Virus record (IMG/VR): IMGVR_UViG_3300020473_000079
Location: 1 to 33,123 of that record
DNA length: 33,123 nucleotides
Source of the DNA: a virus
Strand: one strand, 5' to 3'
Notes under the pieces: generated by a model
What the model saw: the letters and a program-made list of their open reading frames with translations, nothing else
Databases searched by the model: none
What the model was told of the DNA's origin: nothing
Program-made: the position numbers and the translations under genes
Shown here: piece after piece, positions 1-4,747 of the stretch
Numbering within the stretch: position 1 is the stretch's first letter
How the letters are laid out: every line of letters begins with the position of its first letter

Positions 1-104
1 TTAAGAGTAACACCTAACCACTGTGGATAACCATCCCAATGATGATATACAGATAAAATAGCATCATCCGCAAGTTGTAATCCTATTCTTGATCTTGTTG
101 CCAT
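1..104 (-). CDS. Small conserved phage protein, N-terminal part (cut by window edge)
   Basis: The reading frame starts at ATG (102-104) and stays open to the left edge, so only about 34 residues are visible. They begin MATRSRIGLQLADD and continue into a YHHWDGYPQWLG segment. I remember this start and the YHHWDGYP box from a small protein found in many T4-like cyanophages and other phages; its function is not known. No Shine-Dalgarno-like sequence is visible before the ATG, and the preceding ~290 nt is a GC-rich, hairpin-rich leader that may control it. Family recognition is from memory, and the C-terminus lies outside the window. Confidence 0.7.
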   Translation of the reverse strand, partial: MATRSRIGLQLADDAILSVYHHWDGYPQWLGVTL

Positions 105-116
105 TTAAAAAAGGGA

Positions 117-395
117 ATAAAAAACACGTGGGATGTTAGTTCTTTCTTCGGTTGCGAACCGAGAGGCACATCCATCTCCTCGTAAAGGACTTACAGGACG
201 TAATTTCTCTGCTGAACAGAGACAACCATAGATCCTTGCCCAAATTAGATAAGGTGAGAGAAACAAAAAACGGAGACAGTGCATTACTCTTTCATCATGT
301 GTCTGCTTCTTGCCCATACCGTTCGAGGGAGATCTTTTAAATTCCTCACGAGGCGGATACTGTCAGACTAGAAAGAAACCGTCTTTGTTTCCCAT
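117..395 (-). ncRNA. Candidate structured RNA or long structured leader (GC-rich, no convincing gene)
   Basis: This gene-free stretch is about 45% GC by hand count over 121-360, against about 32% in an ordinary coding line (4201-4260). It holds several perfect inverted repeats: 131-136 with 168-173 enclosing 148-153 with 157-162; 206-211 with 217-222; 275-280 with 359-364, competing with 301-305 and 364-368; and 375-379 with 387-391. On the minus strand it starts just after an extended -10 box (402-410). T-runs follow hairpin-like sequence near 264-269 and 117-122 and could end short transcripts. It may be a non-coding RNA, or the 5' leader of the gene at 1-104. I recognise no known RNA family; it does not fit a tRNA or tmRNA. 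A 70-codon minus-strand frame across it lacks a ribosome site and has atypical codons. Confidence 0.4.
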
Positions 396-401
396 ACATG
401 T

Positions 402-410
402 ATAATACCA
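402..410 (-). promoter_or_regulatory. Extended -10 promoter directly after a terminator
   Basis: The minus strand reads TGGTATTAT, an extended -10 (TGn) with five of six matches to TATAAT. There is no good -35 box. It begins immediately after the T-run of the terminator at 412-437, so transcription would restart about 7 nt downstream (around 395) and enter the GC-rich region. The same layout occurs at 5962-5994. Confidence 0.5.
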
Positions 411-411
411 T

Positions 412-437
412 AAAAAAGACCCCTGTATAGGGGTCTT
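412..437 (-). terminator. Rho-independent terminator
   Basis: An 8-bp perfect stem (416-423 with 430-437, AAGACCCC/GGGGTCTT) with a 6-nt loop is followed on the minus strand by six T residues. It lies 20 nt downstream of the stop of the gene at 458-727 and closes that unit. The symmetric stem would also give T-runs on the plus strand, but no plus-strand gene leads into it. Confidence 0.85.
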
Positions 438-457
438 GTTACACTTGTTAAACTGTC

Positions 458-727
458 CTAGTCATCATACACTCTACACTCTAATGCGTCAGGATGATTA
501 TCACAATATACTTCTAACCCCTTATCCTCATGCCTGGTGTGCCAATCATTGATAGCACCATCATTCTTGTCTACTTCTTCTTCACTATGTGCATGGAAGG
601 CATCATTGTGCATTTCTAAATCTGCTTCACTATATTCAATCATACCATGATTAACATGTTCCTTATGATCTTTAGGATCAAGATATACTTCATGTTCTAA
701 ATCGTGGTTTGGTATTTTAGTTGTCAT
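458..727 (-). CDS. Small acidic, His-rich hypothetical protein (89 aa)
   Basis: I do not recognise the family. The frame could begin at 760, but the ATG at 725-727 is preferred because AGGGTGG lies about 4 nt upstream and suits a ribosome site; the protein then starts MTTKIPNHDLEHEVYLDPKD. It is strongly acidic and rich in histidine, with no membrane segment or signal peptide. Three Cys/His-bearing stretches (HARHE-like spacing around residues 60-80, then CDNH and EC near the end) could bind metal, but this is only a composition-based guess. It is the last gene before the terminator at 412-437 and follows the gene at 773-991 at 45 nt, probably in the same transcript. Confidence 0.65.
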   Translation of the reverse strand: MTTKIPNHDLEHEVYLDPKDHKEHVNHGMIEYSEADLEMHNDAFHAHSEEEVDKNDGAINDWHTRHEDKGLEVYCDNHPDALECRVYDD

Positions 728-772
728 AATCCACCCTACTTTGTTGTTGAGTAATCTCATTGTTATTTATTT

Positions 773-991
773 TCAAGAGACTGTTTGGAGTTCTCGAAGT
801 GATTTTTTCCTAACAAACTCTTGATTCATATTATAGTACAATTTATGATTTTCTGTAGTAACATAGTGTCCTTTTATGTCCCCATCCTGACAATGCCACC
901 CATAAGCAATGACTTTTTCTTCTTCACCATCTATTCTTAATTTCTTACTACCATCTAGGTATGAATGGTATCGTTCGTCTAAATTAAGCAT
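773..991 (-). CDS. Hypothetical protein (72 aa)
   Basis: This 72-residue soluble protein starts MLNLDERYHSYLDGSKK and has no motif I can name. The middle (KVIAYGWHCQDGDIKGHYVTTENHKLYY) looks like a few short beta strands. The ATG at 989-991 is the first start after an extended -10 promoter at 1015-1023, leaving a leader of only about 17 nt without a clear ribosome site. It is the first gene of a two-gene unit that ends at the terminator at 412-437. Confidence 0.6.
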   Translation of the reverse strand: MLNLDERYHSYLDGSKKLRIDGEEEKVIAYGWHCQDGDIKGHYVTTENHKLYYNMNQEFVRKKSLRELQTVS

Positions 992-1014
992 GAGTCTATG
1001 AAGTATGTGTTGAT

Positions 1015-1023
1015 ATTATAACA
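1015..1023 (-). promoter_or_regulatory. Extended -10 promoter for the 991-458 unit
   Basis: The minus strand reads TGTTATAAT, a perfect TATAAT hexamer with the TGn extension, in a very AT-rich gap (992-1087). No -35 hexamer resembling TTGACA is found 16-18 nt upstream. The predicted start is near 1008, just before the ATG at 991. Confidence 0.55.
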
Positions 1024-1087
1024 TAGTTATATATTTTATCTATAAACTTTATAATCTCTTCATAATCTATTGGTATAACTTAATACT

Positions 1088-1330
1088 TTATATCAAATCC
1101 AGGTCTTTACCCACTCTCGTTCTCTTCAATGAATATGTAGAACTATTTGATAATAACTCTAATATGTCTTGTGAATGTTTGGCACATACCTGATGATATG
1201 CTATTCTATCAACCACAGTAGTCCTTATAGTATTATACAACTCTTCTGGAGTTACATCACTATCAATCGCCTCCTCTACCCATGCTTTAAGATTATCTAG
1301 AGCATAACTTTTAAGGTCATTGTCTTCCAT
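1088..1330 (-). CDS. Conserved small phage protein (80 aa)
   Basis: The protein begins MEDNDLKSYALDNLKAWVEE and is acidic and mostly helical for its first 60 residues, with a basic tail. I remember similar MEDNDL.. proteins from T4-like cyanophages; the function is unknown. The start at 1330 is well supported by AAGGAGG 7 nt upstream. That ribosome site lies inside the preceding gene (1317-1481), with which it overlaps by 14 nt in another frame, so translation is probably coupled. It is the last of four nested genes transcribed from the promoter at 1838-1866. Confidence 0.75.
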   Translation of the reverse strand: MEDNDLKSYALDNLKAWVEEAIDSDVTPEELYNTIRTTVVDRIAYHQVCAKHSQDILELLSNSSTYSLKRTRVGKDLDLI

Positions 1331-1481
1331 TTTGATCCTCCTTTACTATTTGTTGAATCAGTTTTTCTATTTGTTCAGAAGTAAGTTCATTTAAAAATGC
1401 CCAATTAGGGTCTTTCTTGTCCCATTCTACCTTGAATGTTCCATCATCATTTTGATTGACCTTTAGACTGTCGTTTGGCAT
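1317..1481 (-). CDS. Small conserved phage protein (54 aa)
   Basis: Translating the minus strand from ATG 1479-1481 to TGA 1317-1319 gives MPNDSLKVNQNDDGTFKVEW and a further 34 residues including DKKDPNWAFLNELTSEQIEK. The MPNDSLK...G.F..EWD..DP.W.F.N.LT pattern matches small proteins I remember from cyanophages (function unknown). It is charged, with a likely C-terminal helix. It overlaps the next gene (1088-1330) by 14 nt and the previous one (1447-1605) by 35 nt, each in another frame. The conserved protein pattern makes this a real gene despite its size. Confidence 0.7.
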   Translation of the reverse strand: MPNDSLKVNQNDDGTFKVEWDKKDPNWAFLNELTSEQIEKLIQQIVKEDQNGRQ

Positions 1482-1605
1482 CCTTCTTCTCTTTTTTTAG
1501 TCTCTTCTTTGCTATTTTAGCATACTTTACCTCATCTGTCGTGTACCATTCAGGATGTTTCTTTGATTGTTTGATTAGTTTCTTTGCTGCTTCTAGATCC
1601 TTCAC
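1447..1605 (-). CDS. Small Lys-rich protein (52 aa) with GTG start
   Basis: The frame runs from a GTG at 1603-1605 to TGA at 1447-1449. It gives KDLEAAKKLIKQSKKHPEWY, then TTDEVKYAKIAKKRL and a Lys-rich tail. The pattern (helix, PEWYT, D/EEVKYA helix) resembles short hypothetical proteins of marine myoviruses that I have seen, with no known function. An in-frame TAA about 18 nt upstream of the GTG excludes a longer version; the GTG is the only conventional start early enough to keep the first helix. It overlaps the gene at 1550-1816 by 56 nt and the gene at 1317-1481 by 35 nt. No strong ribosome site is visible, so the start is less certain than the frame. Confidence 0.55.
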   Translation of the reverse strand: MKDLEAAKKLIKQSKKHPEWYTTDEVKYAKIAKKRLKKEKKDAKRQSKGQSK

Positions 1606-1816
1606 TATTGTTAAGATTTGTTATATGTTCTAACATAGTATCTATACGATCTTCCAAATAGTTCTCTAAATTATACATTTGCTTTGCATAATCCATATTT
1701 TCTTGTGTTAATATATCTACATCGCTCTCTAATAACTCTATTCTATTCAGTAATTGGTCTCTCATTATTAACATTTCATCATAGAGATTGTCTATGGGTG
1801 TTGTGCGTCTTCTCAT
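1550..1816 (-). CDS. Coiled-coil hypothetical protein (88 aa)
   Basis: The protein starts MRRRTTPIDNLYDEMLIMRD; residues ~8-66 have a heptad-like spacing of Leu/Ile/Met with many Glu, Asp, Gln and Asn, consistent with a coiled coil. The last 20 residues are Ser/Lys/Thr-rich and probably disordered; they overlap the next gene by 56 nt. It is the first gene behind the consensus promoter at 1838-1866, with a leader of about 15 nt and no good ribosome site. The family is not recognised. Confidence 0.6.
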   Translation of the reverse strand: MRRRTTPIDNLYDEMLIMRDQLLNRIELLESDVDILTQENMDYAKQMYNLENYLEDRIDTMLEHITNLNNSEGSRSSKETNQTIKETS

Positions 1817-1837
1817 AATTGTAAAGTATGCTCTTAG

Positions 1838-1866
1838 ATTATAAAACCCCTGACAGAATATGTCAA
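1838..1866 (-). promoter_or_regulatory. Perfect sigma70 promoter embedded in a terminator
   Basis: On the minus strand TTGACA (1861-1866) and TATAAT (1838-1843) are both exact consensus and separated by exactly 17 nt (1844-1860). The -35 box is the upstream arm of the terminator hairpin at 1847-1869, and the -10 overlaps its T-run. It should drive the four-gene unit 1816-1088 with the host RNA polymerase. Confidence 0.85.
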
Positions 1867-1869
1867 GGG
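1843..1869 (-). terminator. Rho-independent terminator overlapping a promoter
   Basis: A 9-bp stem (1861-1869 with 1847-1855, one G-T pair) and a 5-nt loop are followed by four T residues on the minus strand (1843-1846). It would end transcripts coming from the 52-aa gene at 1949-2107 and the upstream operon. The T-run is short, so read-through is likely. Confidence 0.7.
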
Positions 1870-1948
1870 TTAGTGTGACTATTTAATTTACTTTAAGGTG
1901 GATGTTGATACTTAATCATTTGTTTGTTAAGATAAACGTCTAATTGTT

Positions 1949-2107
1949 TTAAATTAAAACCTCCTTACATATACGTTTACAAACATGTTGGTCGTCTTCA
2001 CAGTCAATCAGGCACTCGTAGTATTCTGTGATTAAATCTCTATGTGAATCGTCATATTCCATATGTTTTGATCCAGCAAGTTGATTAAATGAAATTAAGT
2101 TGTGCAT
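1949..2107 (-). CDS. Small Cys-containing conserved phage protein (52 aa)
   Basis: From ATG 2105-2107 to TAA 1949-1951 the minus strand encodes a 52-residue protein starting MHNLISFNQLAGSKHMEYDD and ending in a segment with four cysteines (EYYECLIDCEDDQHVCKRIC). I remember the start and the Cys-containing end from cyanophage small proteins; function unknown. The four cysteines (C-x3-C and C-x3-C) could bind a metal ion, which is a guess. The start is clear: GGGAGG lies 6 nt upstream. It has its own promoter region (2165-2182) and is followed by the terminator at 1843-1869. Confidence 0.75.
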   Translation of the reverse strand: MHNLISFNQLAGSKHMEYDDSHRDLITEYYECLIDCEDDQHVCKRICKEVLI

Positions 2108-2164
2108 AATTGCCTCCCAATGAACTACAATAACGAAGAGATTTAGATCATCTTGTTATCCCTA

Positions 2165-2182
2165 ATTCTATCATTATTTATG
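2165..2182 (-). promoter_or_regulatory. Overlapping extended -10 and T4-like late promoter boxes
   Basis: The minus strand contains CATAAATA (2175-2182), one mismatch from the T4 late box TATAAATA. It runs straight into TGATAGAAT (2165-2173), an extended -10 with five of six matches to TATAAT. Either or both could drive the 52-aa gene 60 nt downstream. The rest of the gap 2108-2227 shows nothing else. Confidence 0.45.
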
Positions 2183-2227
2183 CAAATTGTGTCTGTATTC
2201 CCTAATACATTTAACAAAAATTTATGC

Positions 2228-2533
2228 CTAGTATTCTCTCTTGTCTGTATAATAACTACCCAATGCTCCACTCATTAGAGTCTCACTAATCTCTCCATTT
2301 GGTGTAGTAATAGTAGGAGTTACATAATTATTCTTTTGACCTGCTTTTAATGGTGGATTATGAGGATTAGGCATTGCTCTTACCATTTCAAGTACTTGAT
2401 CTCTTATCTCCATCAGTTCATGGTAACATTCTTGGTTATGCGCGCATCCTCTTAATCTATCATCAGGTTTATATACCGATTCAAGAAATAGAGTTCTACC
2501 ACGTTCCCATTTCTCTTGTTTAGTTTCACTCAT
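2228..2533 (-). CDS. Hypothetical protein (101 aa)
   Basis: The protein begins MSETKQEKWERGRTLFLESV. The first ~60 residues look helical (with CAHNQECYHELMEIRDQVLEM), and the last 40 are Pro/Thr/Gly-rich and probably extended. I do not recognise a family. Its ATG overlaps the TGA of the gene at 2530-2754 (ATGA), so it is probably translated from the same message, as the last gene of the helicase-nuclease-methyltransferase operon. No terminator lies directly after it; transcripts may run on to the terminator at 1843-1869. Confidence 0.6.
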   Translation of the reverse strand: MSETKQEKWERGRTLFLESVYKPDDRLRGCAHNQECYHELMEIRDQVLEMVRAMPNPHNPPLKAGQKNNYVTPTITTPNGEISETLMSGALGSYYTDKREY

Positions 2534-2754
2534 TTGGATTTCTTAATTTCTTTTAGTATGTAGTTCTTAGCAGATTGATAATTTCGGACAGTATGTACCC
2601 ATTCACCATTATTAATTATAGCAAGTTTCTTACTATCAGCAAGTGGAATTGCTGCCCACATTCCATCTTTAGTCACATAACCCTCTGGACTGCCGCACAG
2701 AGGGTCTAGGATACCTTTGTTAGGGCAGGGATAGAACTTTCTATAGTCAACCAC
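2530..2754 (-). CDS. Hypothetical protein (74 aa), GTG start
   Basis: The protein reads VDYRKFYPCPNKGILDPLCG at the start, then a short beta-rich part (GMWAAIPLADSKKLAIINNG) and a Lys-rich helical end. No motif is recognised; two cysteines (CPNKG, LCGS) are the only notable residues. The GTG at 2752-2754 overlaps the TAG of the preceding 46-aa gene by one base (TAGTG), which supports this start through coupled translation. It overlaps the next gene by 4 nt. Confidence 0.6.
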   Translation of the reverse strand: MVDYRKFYPCPNKGILDPLCGSPEGYVTKDGMWAAIPLADSKKLAIINNGEWVHTVRNYQSAKNYILKEIKKSK

Positions 2755-2894
2755 TATGGACGTGCATTAACACTGATTACCCTAGCATTAGGGTTCCTTG
2801 CAAGTGCAACCTCCCTTGCCTCATCATAGTTCCTTGCATGTACCTGCTCAGTAAATACTGAACCAGCAACATAAAGTTTGACTTCGCACTTCAT
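2754..2894 (-). CDS. Small conserved phage protein (46 aa)
   Basis: The minus strand from ATG 2892-2894 to TAG 2754-2756 encodes MKCEVKLYVAGSVFTEQVHA followed by RNYDEAREVALARNPNARVI and a short end. The layout (beta strands, then a helix RDY.EAR.VALARNP and a final strand) matches a small protein I remember from many T4-like cyanophages; function unknown. It lies 22 nt after the methyltransferase stop and overlaps the next gene's GTG, so it belongs to the same operon. Confidence 0.75.
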   Translation of the reverse strand: MKCEVKLYVAGSVFTEQVHARNYDEAREVALARNPNARVISVNARP

Positions 2895-2916
2895 AATGAA
2901 TTTGTTACTAATTTGA

Positions 2917-3897
2917 TTATACTATATCAAGTATGCTTATGGGTGGTTCTTGTGCCACTTCACTAACTGGTTTATATTCACTCACTCTTTTCTGAATTAG
3001 ATTACCATAGTCCTCATGCAATTCACATCCTATGTAACCTCTACCTAATGACTTGGCAACCGCGGCAGTCGTACCTGATCCCATAAATGGATCTAATATA
3101 ATATCACCCTTCTCACTACCTGCTATGATACATGGTTCAATTAATTCAGGTGGATATGTTGCGAAGTGTGCTCCCTTGTATGGTTTCTTATTCACAGTCC
3201 ATACTGACCTCTTATTCTTCTTCTCATAACTCTTAGTTAATCCTGAGTGTGGTTGCAGTCCTGTTCCTTCATTATGATACTTACCATTAGTTCTATCTCT
3301 GGTTCCCCAATCCTTTGCAGGTTCTTTAATTGCCTCATTATCATAGAAGTATTTCCTATTCTTACTTAAGAGGAAGATATACTCATGTGACTTGGTACAT
3401 CTATCTCTCACACTCTCAGGCATTGGATTAGGTTTATGCCATATAATGTCCTGCCTCAAATACCATCCATCTGCTCTTAATGCAAATGCCAACATCCATG
3501 GGATACCAATAAGATCCTTCTCTTTTAATCCTTCTAATCTATTACTACGTTTAGGTGAATGTTCTGGCAAATCCTGATTATTACTTGCAACAGTTTGTTT
3601 GACGTATGCTTTACCAGGTCTATAATTATTATAACTATCTCCTATGTTTAACCACAATGTACCATCATCAGTAAGACAATTTCTTACTAATGACATTACC
3701 TCTACCATCTGTTCAATATATTCTTCTGGAGATTGTTCTAATCCTATCTGTGATTCTTCTCCACCATAATCTCTTAATCCATAATAAGGTGGAGATGTAA
3801 CGCACATACGCGGTCTCTCAGCAATACCAGTTGTTATTTGTGCATGTAGTGTGCCTAATGTCTTTCGACAATCTCCAAATAGGATAGTGTCTCTCAT
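2917..3897 (-). CDS. DNA methyltransferase, beta-class TSPPY type (N4-cytosine or N6-adenine)
   Basis: This 326-residue enzyme transfers a methyl group from S-adenosylmethionine to an amino group of a DNA base. Catalytic motif IV TSPPY is at residues 34-38, and the AdoMet-binding motif I DPFMGSGTT is near the C-terminus (269-277), the beta-class order. Between them lie WLNIGDSY and a likely target-recognition part (~residues 100-240). SPPY is more usual in N4-cytosine enzymes, though this does not settle the base. Length is typical of the N4/N6 methylase family. Its ATG overlaps the TGA of the nuclease-like gene (ATGA) and GAGG lies upstream, so the two are co-translated. No dedicated restriction partner with recognised specificity is seen, but the adjacent PD-(D/E)XK protein is a candidate. 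It could also be a lone protective methylase. Confidence 0.92.
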   Translation of the reverse strand: MRDTILFGDCRKTLGTLHAQITTGIAERPRMCVTSPPYYGLRDYGGEESQIGLEQSPEEYIEQMVEVMSLVRNCLTDDGTLWLNIGDSYNNYRPGKAYVKQTVASNNQDLPEHSPKRSNRLEGLKEKDLIGIPWMLAFALRADGWYLRQDIIWHKPNPMPESVRDRCTKSHEYIFLLSKNRKYFYDNEAIKEPAKDWGTRDRTNGKYHNEGTGLQPHSGLTKSYEKKNKRSVWTVNKKPYKGAHFATYPPELIEPCIIAGSEKGDIILDPFMGSGTTAAVAKSLGRGYIGCELHEDYGNLIQKRVSEYKPVSEVAQEPPISILDIV

Positions 3898-4505
3898 AGT
3901 TTAACCTCATAATCTTCACATAAATTTTTCATTTTCCAATGAATCATACCTGTTACATCATCAGGTAAAATACTTGTAGGAACAAACCAGACTCTATCTT
4001 CTGGTATATAAACAAATGCCATATGAGTGCAAGTATCTTTATACTTAAGTTTAGCATTATTCTCAAGTCTCCAATTTGGTTTATCCATATTAGAAGATTT
4101 TAATTGAACTGTAAATATTTCTCCATCTTTAATAAGAACAAAATCCACTCCCCATATATCTTCCACTGGAATGTAAACTTGATAACCTTTAATCAACATC
4201 AAATTCTTAAATTTATCTTCTGCTATTCTACCCAGACCAGCATTTCTTGTTGCAATTTCTACATCTTCTTTAGTGAACAATCTATTTTTTAGAAGAGTAT
4301 CTGATTCCATTATCTGATCATATTCTTTTTGTGCCTTCTTTAATGCTTTATCTTTATCTGTTGTTTTAAGAGATATAACTTTCACACTCTTCCAATGAGG
4401 TTGTTTTGTTATTCTCAAATAGTAATTAGGATTAACCCGATCTCCTCTCAAATAGATAATAGATTTATCATTCAATGTAATTTTATTTTTAGTATACTTA
4501 TTCAT
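3894..4505 (-). CDS. PD-(D/E)XK-like nuclease with N-terminal DNA-binding-like region (203 aa)
   Basis: Two parts are visible. Residues ~14-66 contain LRGD...YYLRI and SLKTTDKDKALKKAQKEYD, which resembles the N-terminal arm-binding region of tyrosine integrases. Residues ~91-185 look like a PD-(D/E)XK nuclease core: E96 in GRIAEDKF, D121 in GVDFVLIKDG, and Q134-L-K136 in FTVQLKSSN, followed by a strand with VWFVP. The G-x-D-(x)n-QLK pattern is typical of small endonucleases that cut double-stranded DNA. It sits between a small gene and the methyltransferase with 4-nt overlaps on both sides, and GGAG lies upstream of the ATG. This suggests DNA cleavage paired with methylation. The integrase-arm resemblance is weaker than the nuclease call. 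Confidence 0.7.
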   Translation of the reverse strand: MNKYTKNKITLNDKSIIYLRGDRVNPNYYLRITKQPHWKSVKVISLKTTDKDKALKKAQKEYDQIMESDTLLKNRLFTKEDVEIATRNAGLGRIAEDKFKNLMLIKGYQVYIPVEDIWGVDFVLIKDGEIFTVQLKSSNMDKPNWRLENNAKLKYKDTCTHMAFVYIPEDRVWFVPTSILPDDVTGMIHWKMKNLCEDYEVKL

Positions 4506-4747
4506 TTAGTTTGCTCCGATACTATTGCCTTTAACTTACCATCCTTATCTACAGTTATGTTAACATGATGTGCAAAATCATTCTTAGAATCTAAGACCTT
4601 AATATCTATTGCACCACCTTTACCATAATATGTGATGTGGAACCTATCGGCACTTATATCCCACTTGTTAGGATTTTTGGCATGTTTATATACGGGATTT
4701 GAGTGCTTATCCTCATAACCATTTATCCATTGAAATTGTCCTATCAT
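4502..4747 (-). CDS. Hypothetical protein (81 aa) in helicase-nuclease-methylase operon
   Basis: The protein begins MIGQFQWINGYEDKHSNPVY and has alternating hydrophobic and polar residues (RFHITYYGKGGAIDIKVLD, HHVNITVDKDGKLKAIV) that suggest a small all-beta fold. No known domain is recognised. It overlaps the helicase stop and the nuclease start by 4 nt each, so its amount is probably tied to both. It could be an accessory subunit or inhibitor of its neighbours, which is inference from position only. Confidence 0.65.
   Translation of the reverse strand: MIGQFQWINGYEDKHSNPVYKHAKNPNKWDISADRFHITYYGKGGAIDIKVLDSKNDFAHHVNITVDKDGKLKAIVSEQTK

Noticed and set aside
141-170. T-arm-like sequence suggesting a tRNA
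   Set aside because: On the minus strand the loop reads UUCGCAA, lacking the invariant A at the fifth position, and no acceptor, D or anticodon arms can be drawn around it. No tRNA found elsewhere by eye.
131-232. 33-codon plus-strand frame with peptide-like sequence (RKGLTGRNFSAEQRQP)
   Set aside because: It would be the only plus-strand gene in the window, has no promoter or ribosome site, and overlaps perfect hairpins.
105-317. 70-codon minus-strand frame starting MGKKQTHDERVMHCLRFLFL
   Set aside because: It lies in the GC-rich hairpin region, has no ribosome site, uses codons (CTC, CGG, TCG) unlike the neighbours, and matches no family I know. Structured RNA explains the region better, although a foreign small gene cannot be fully excluded.
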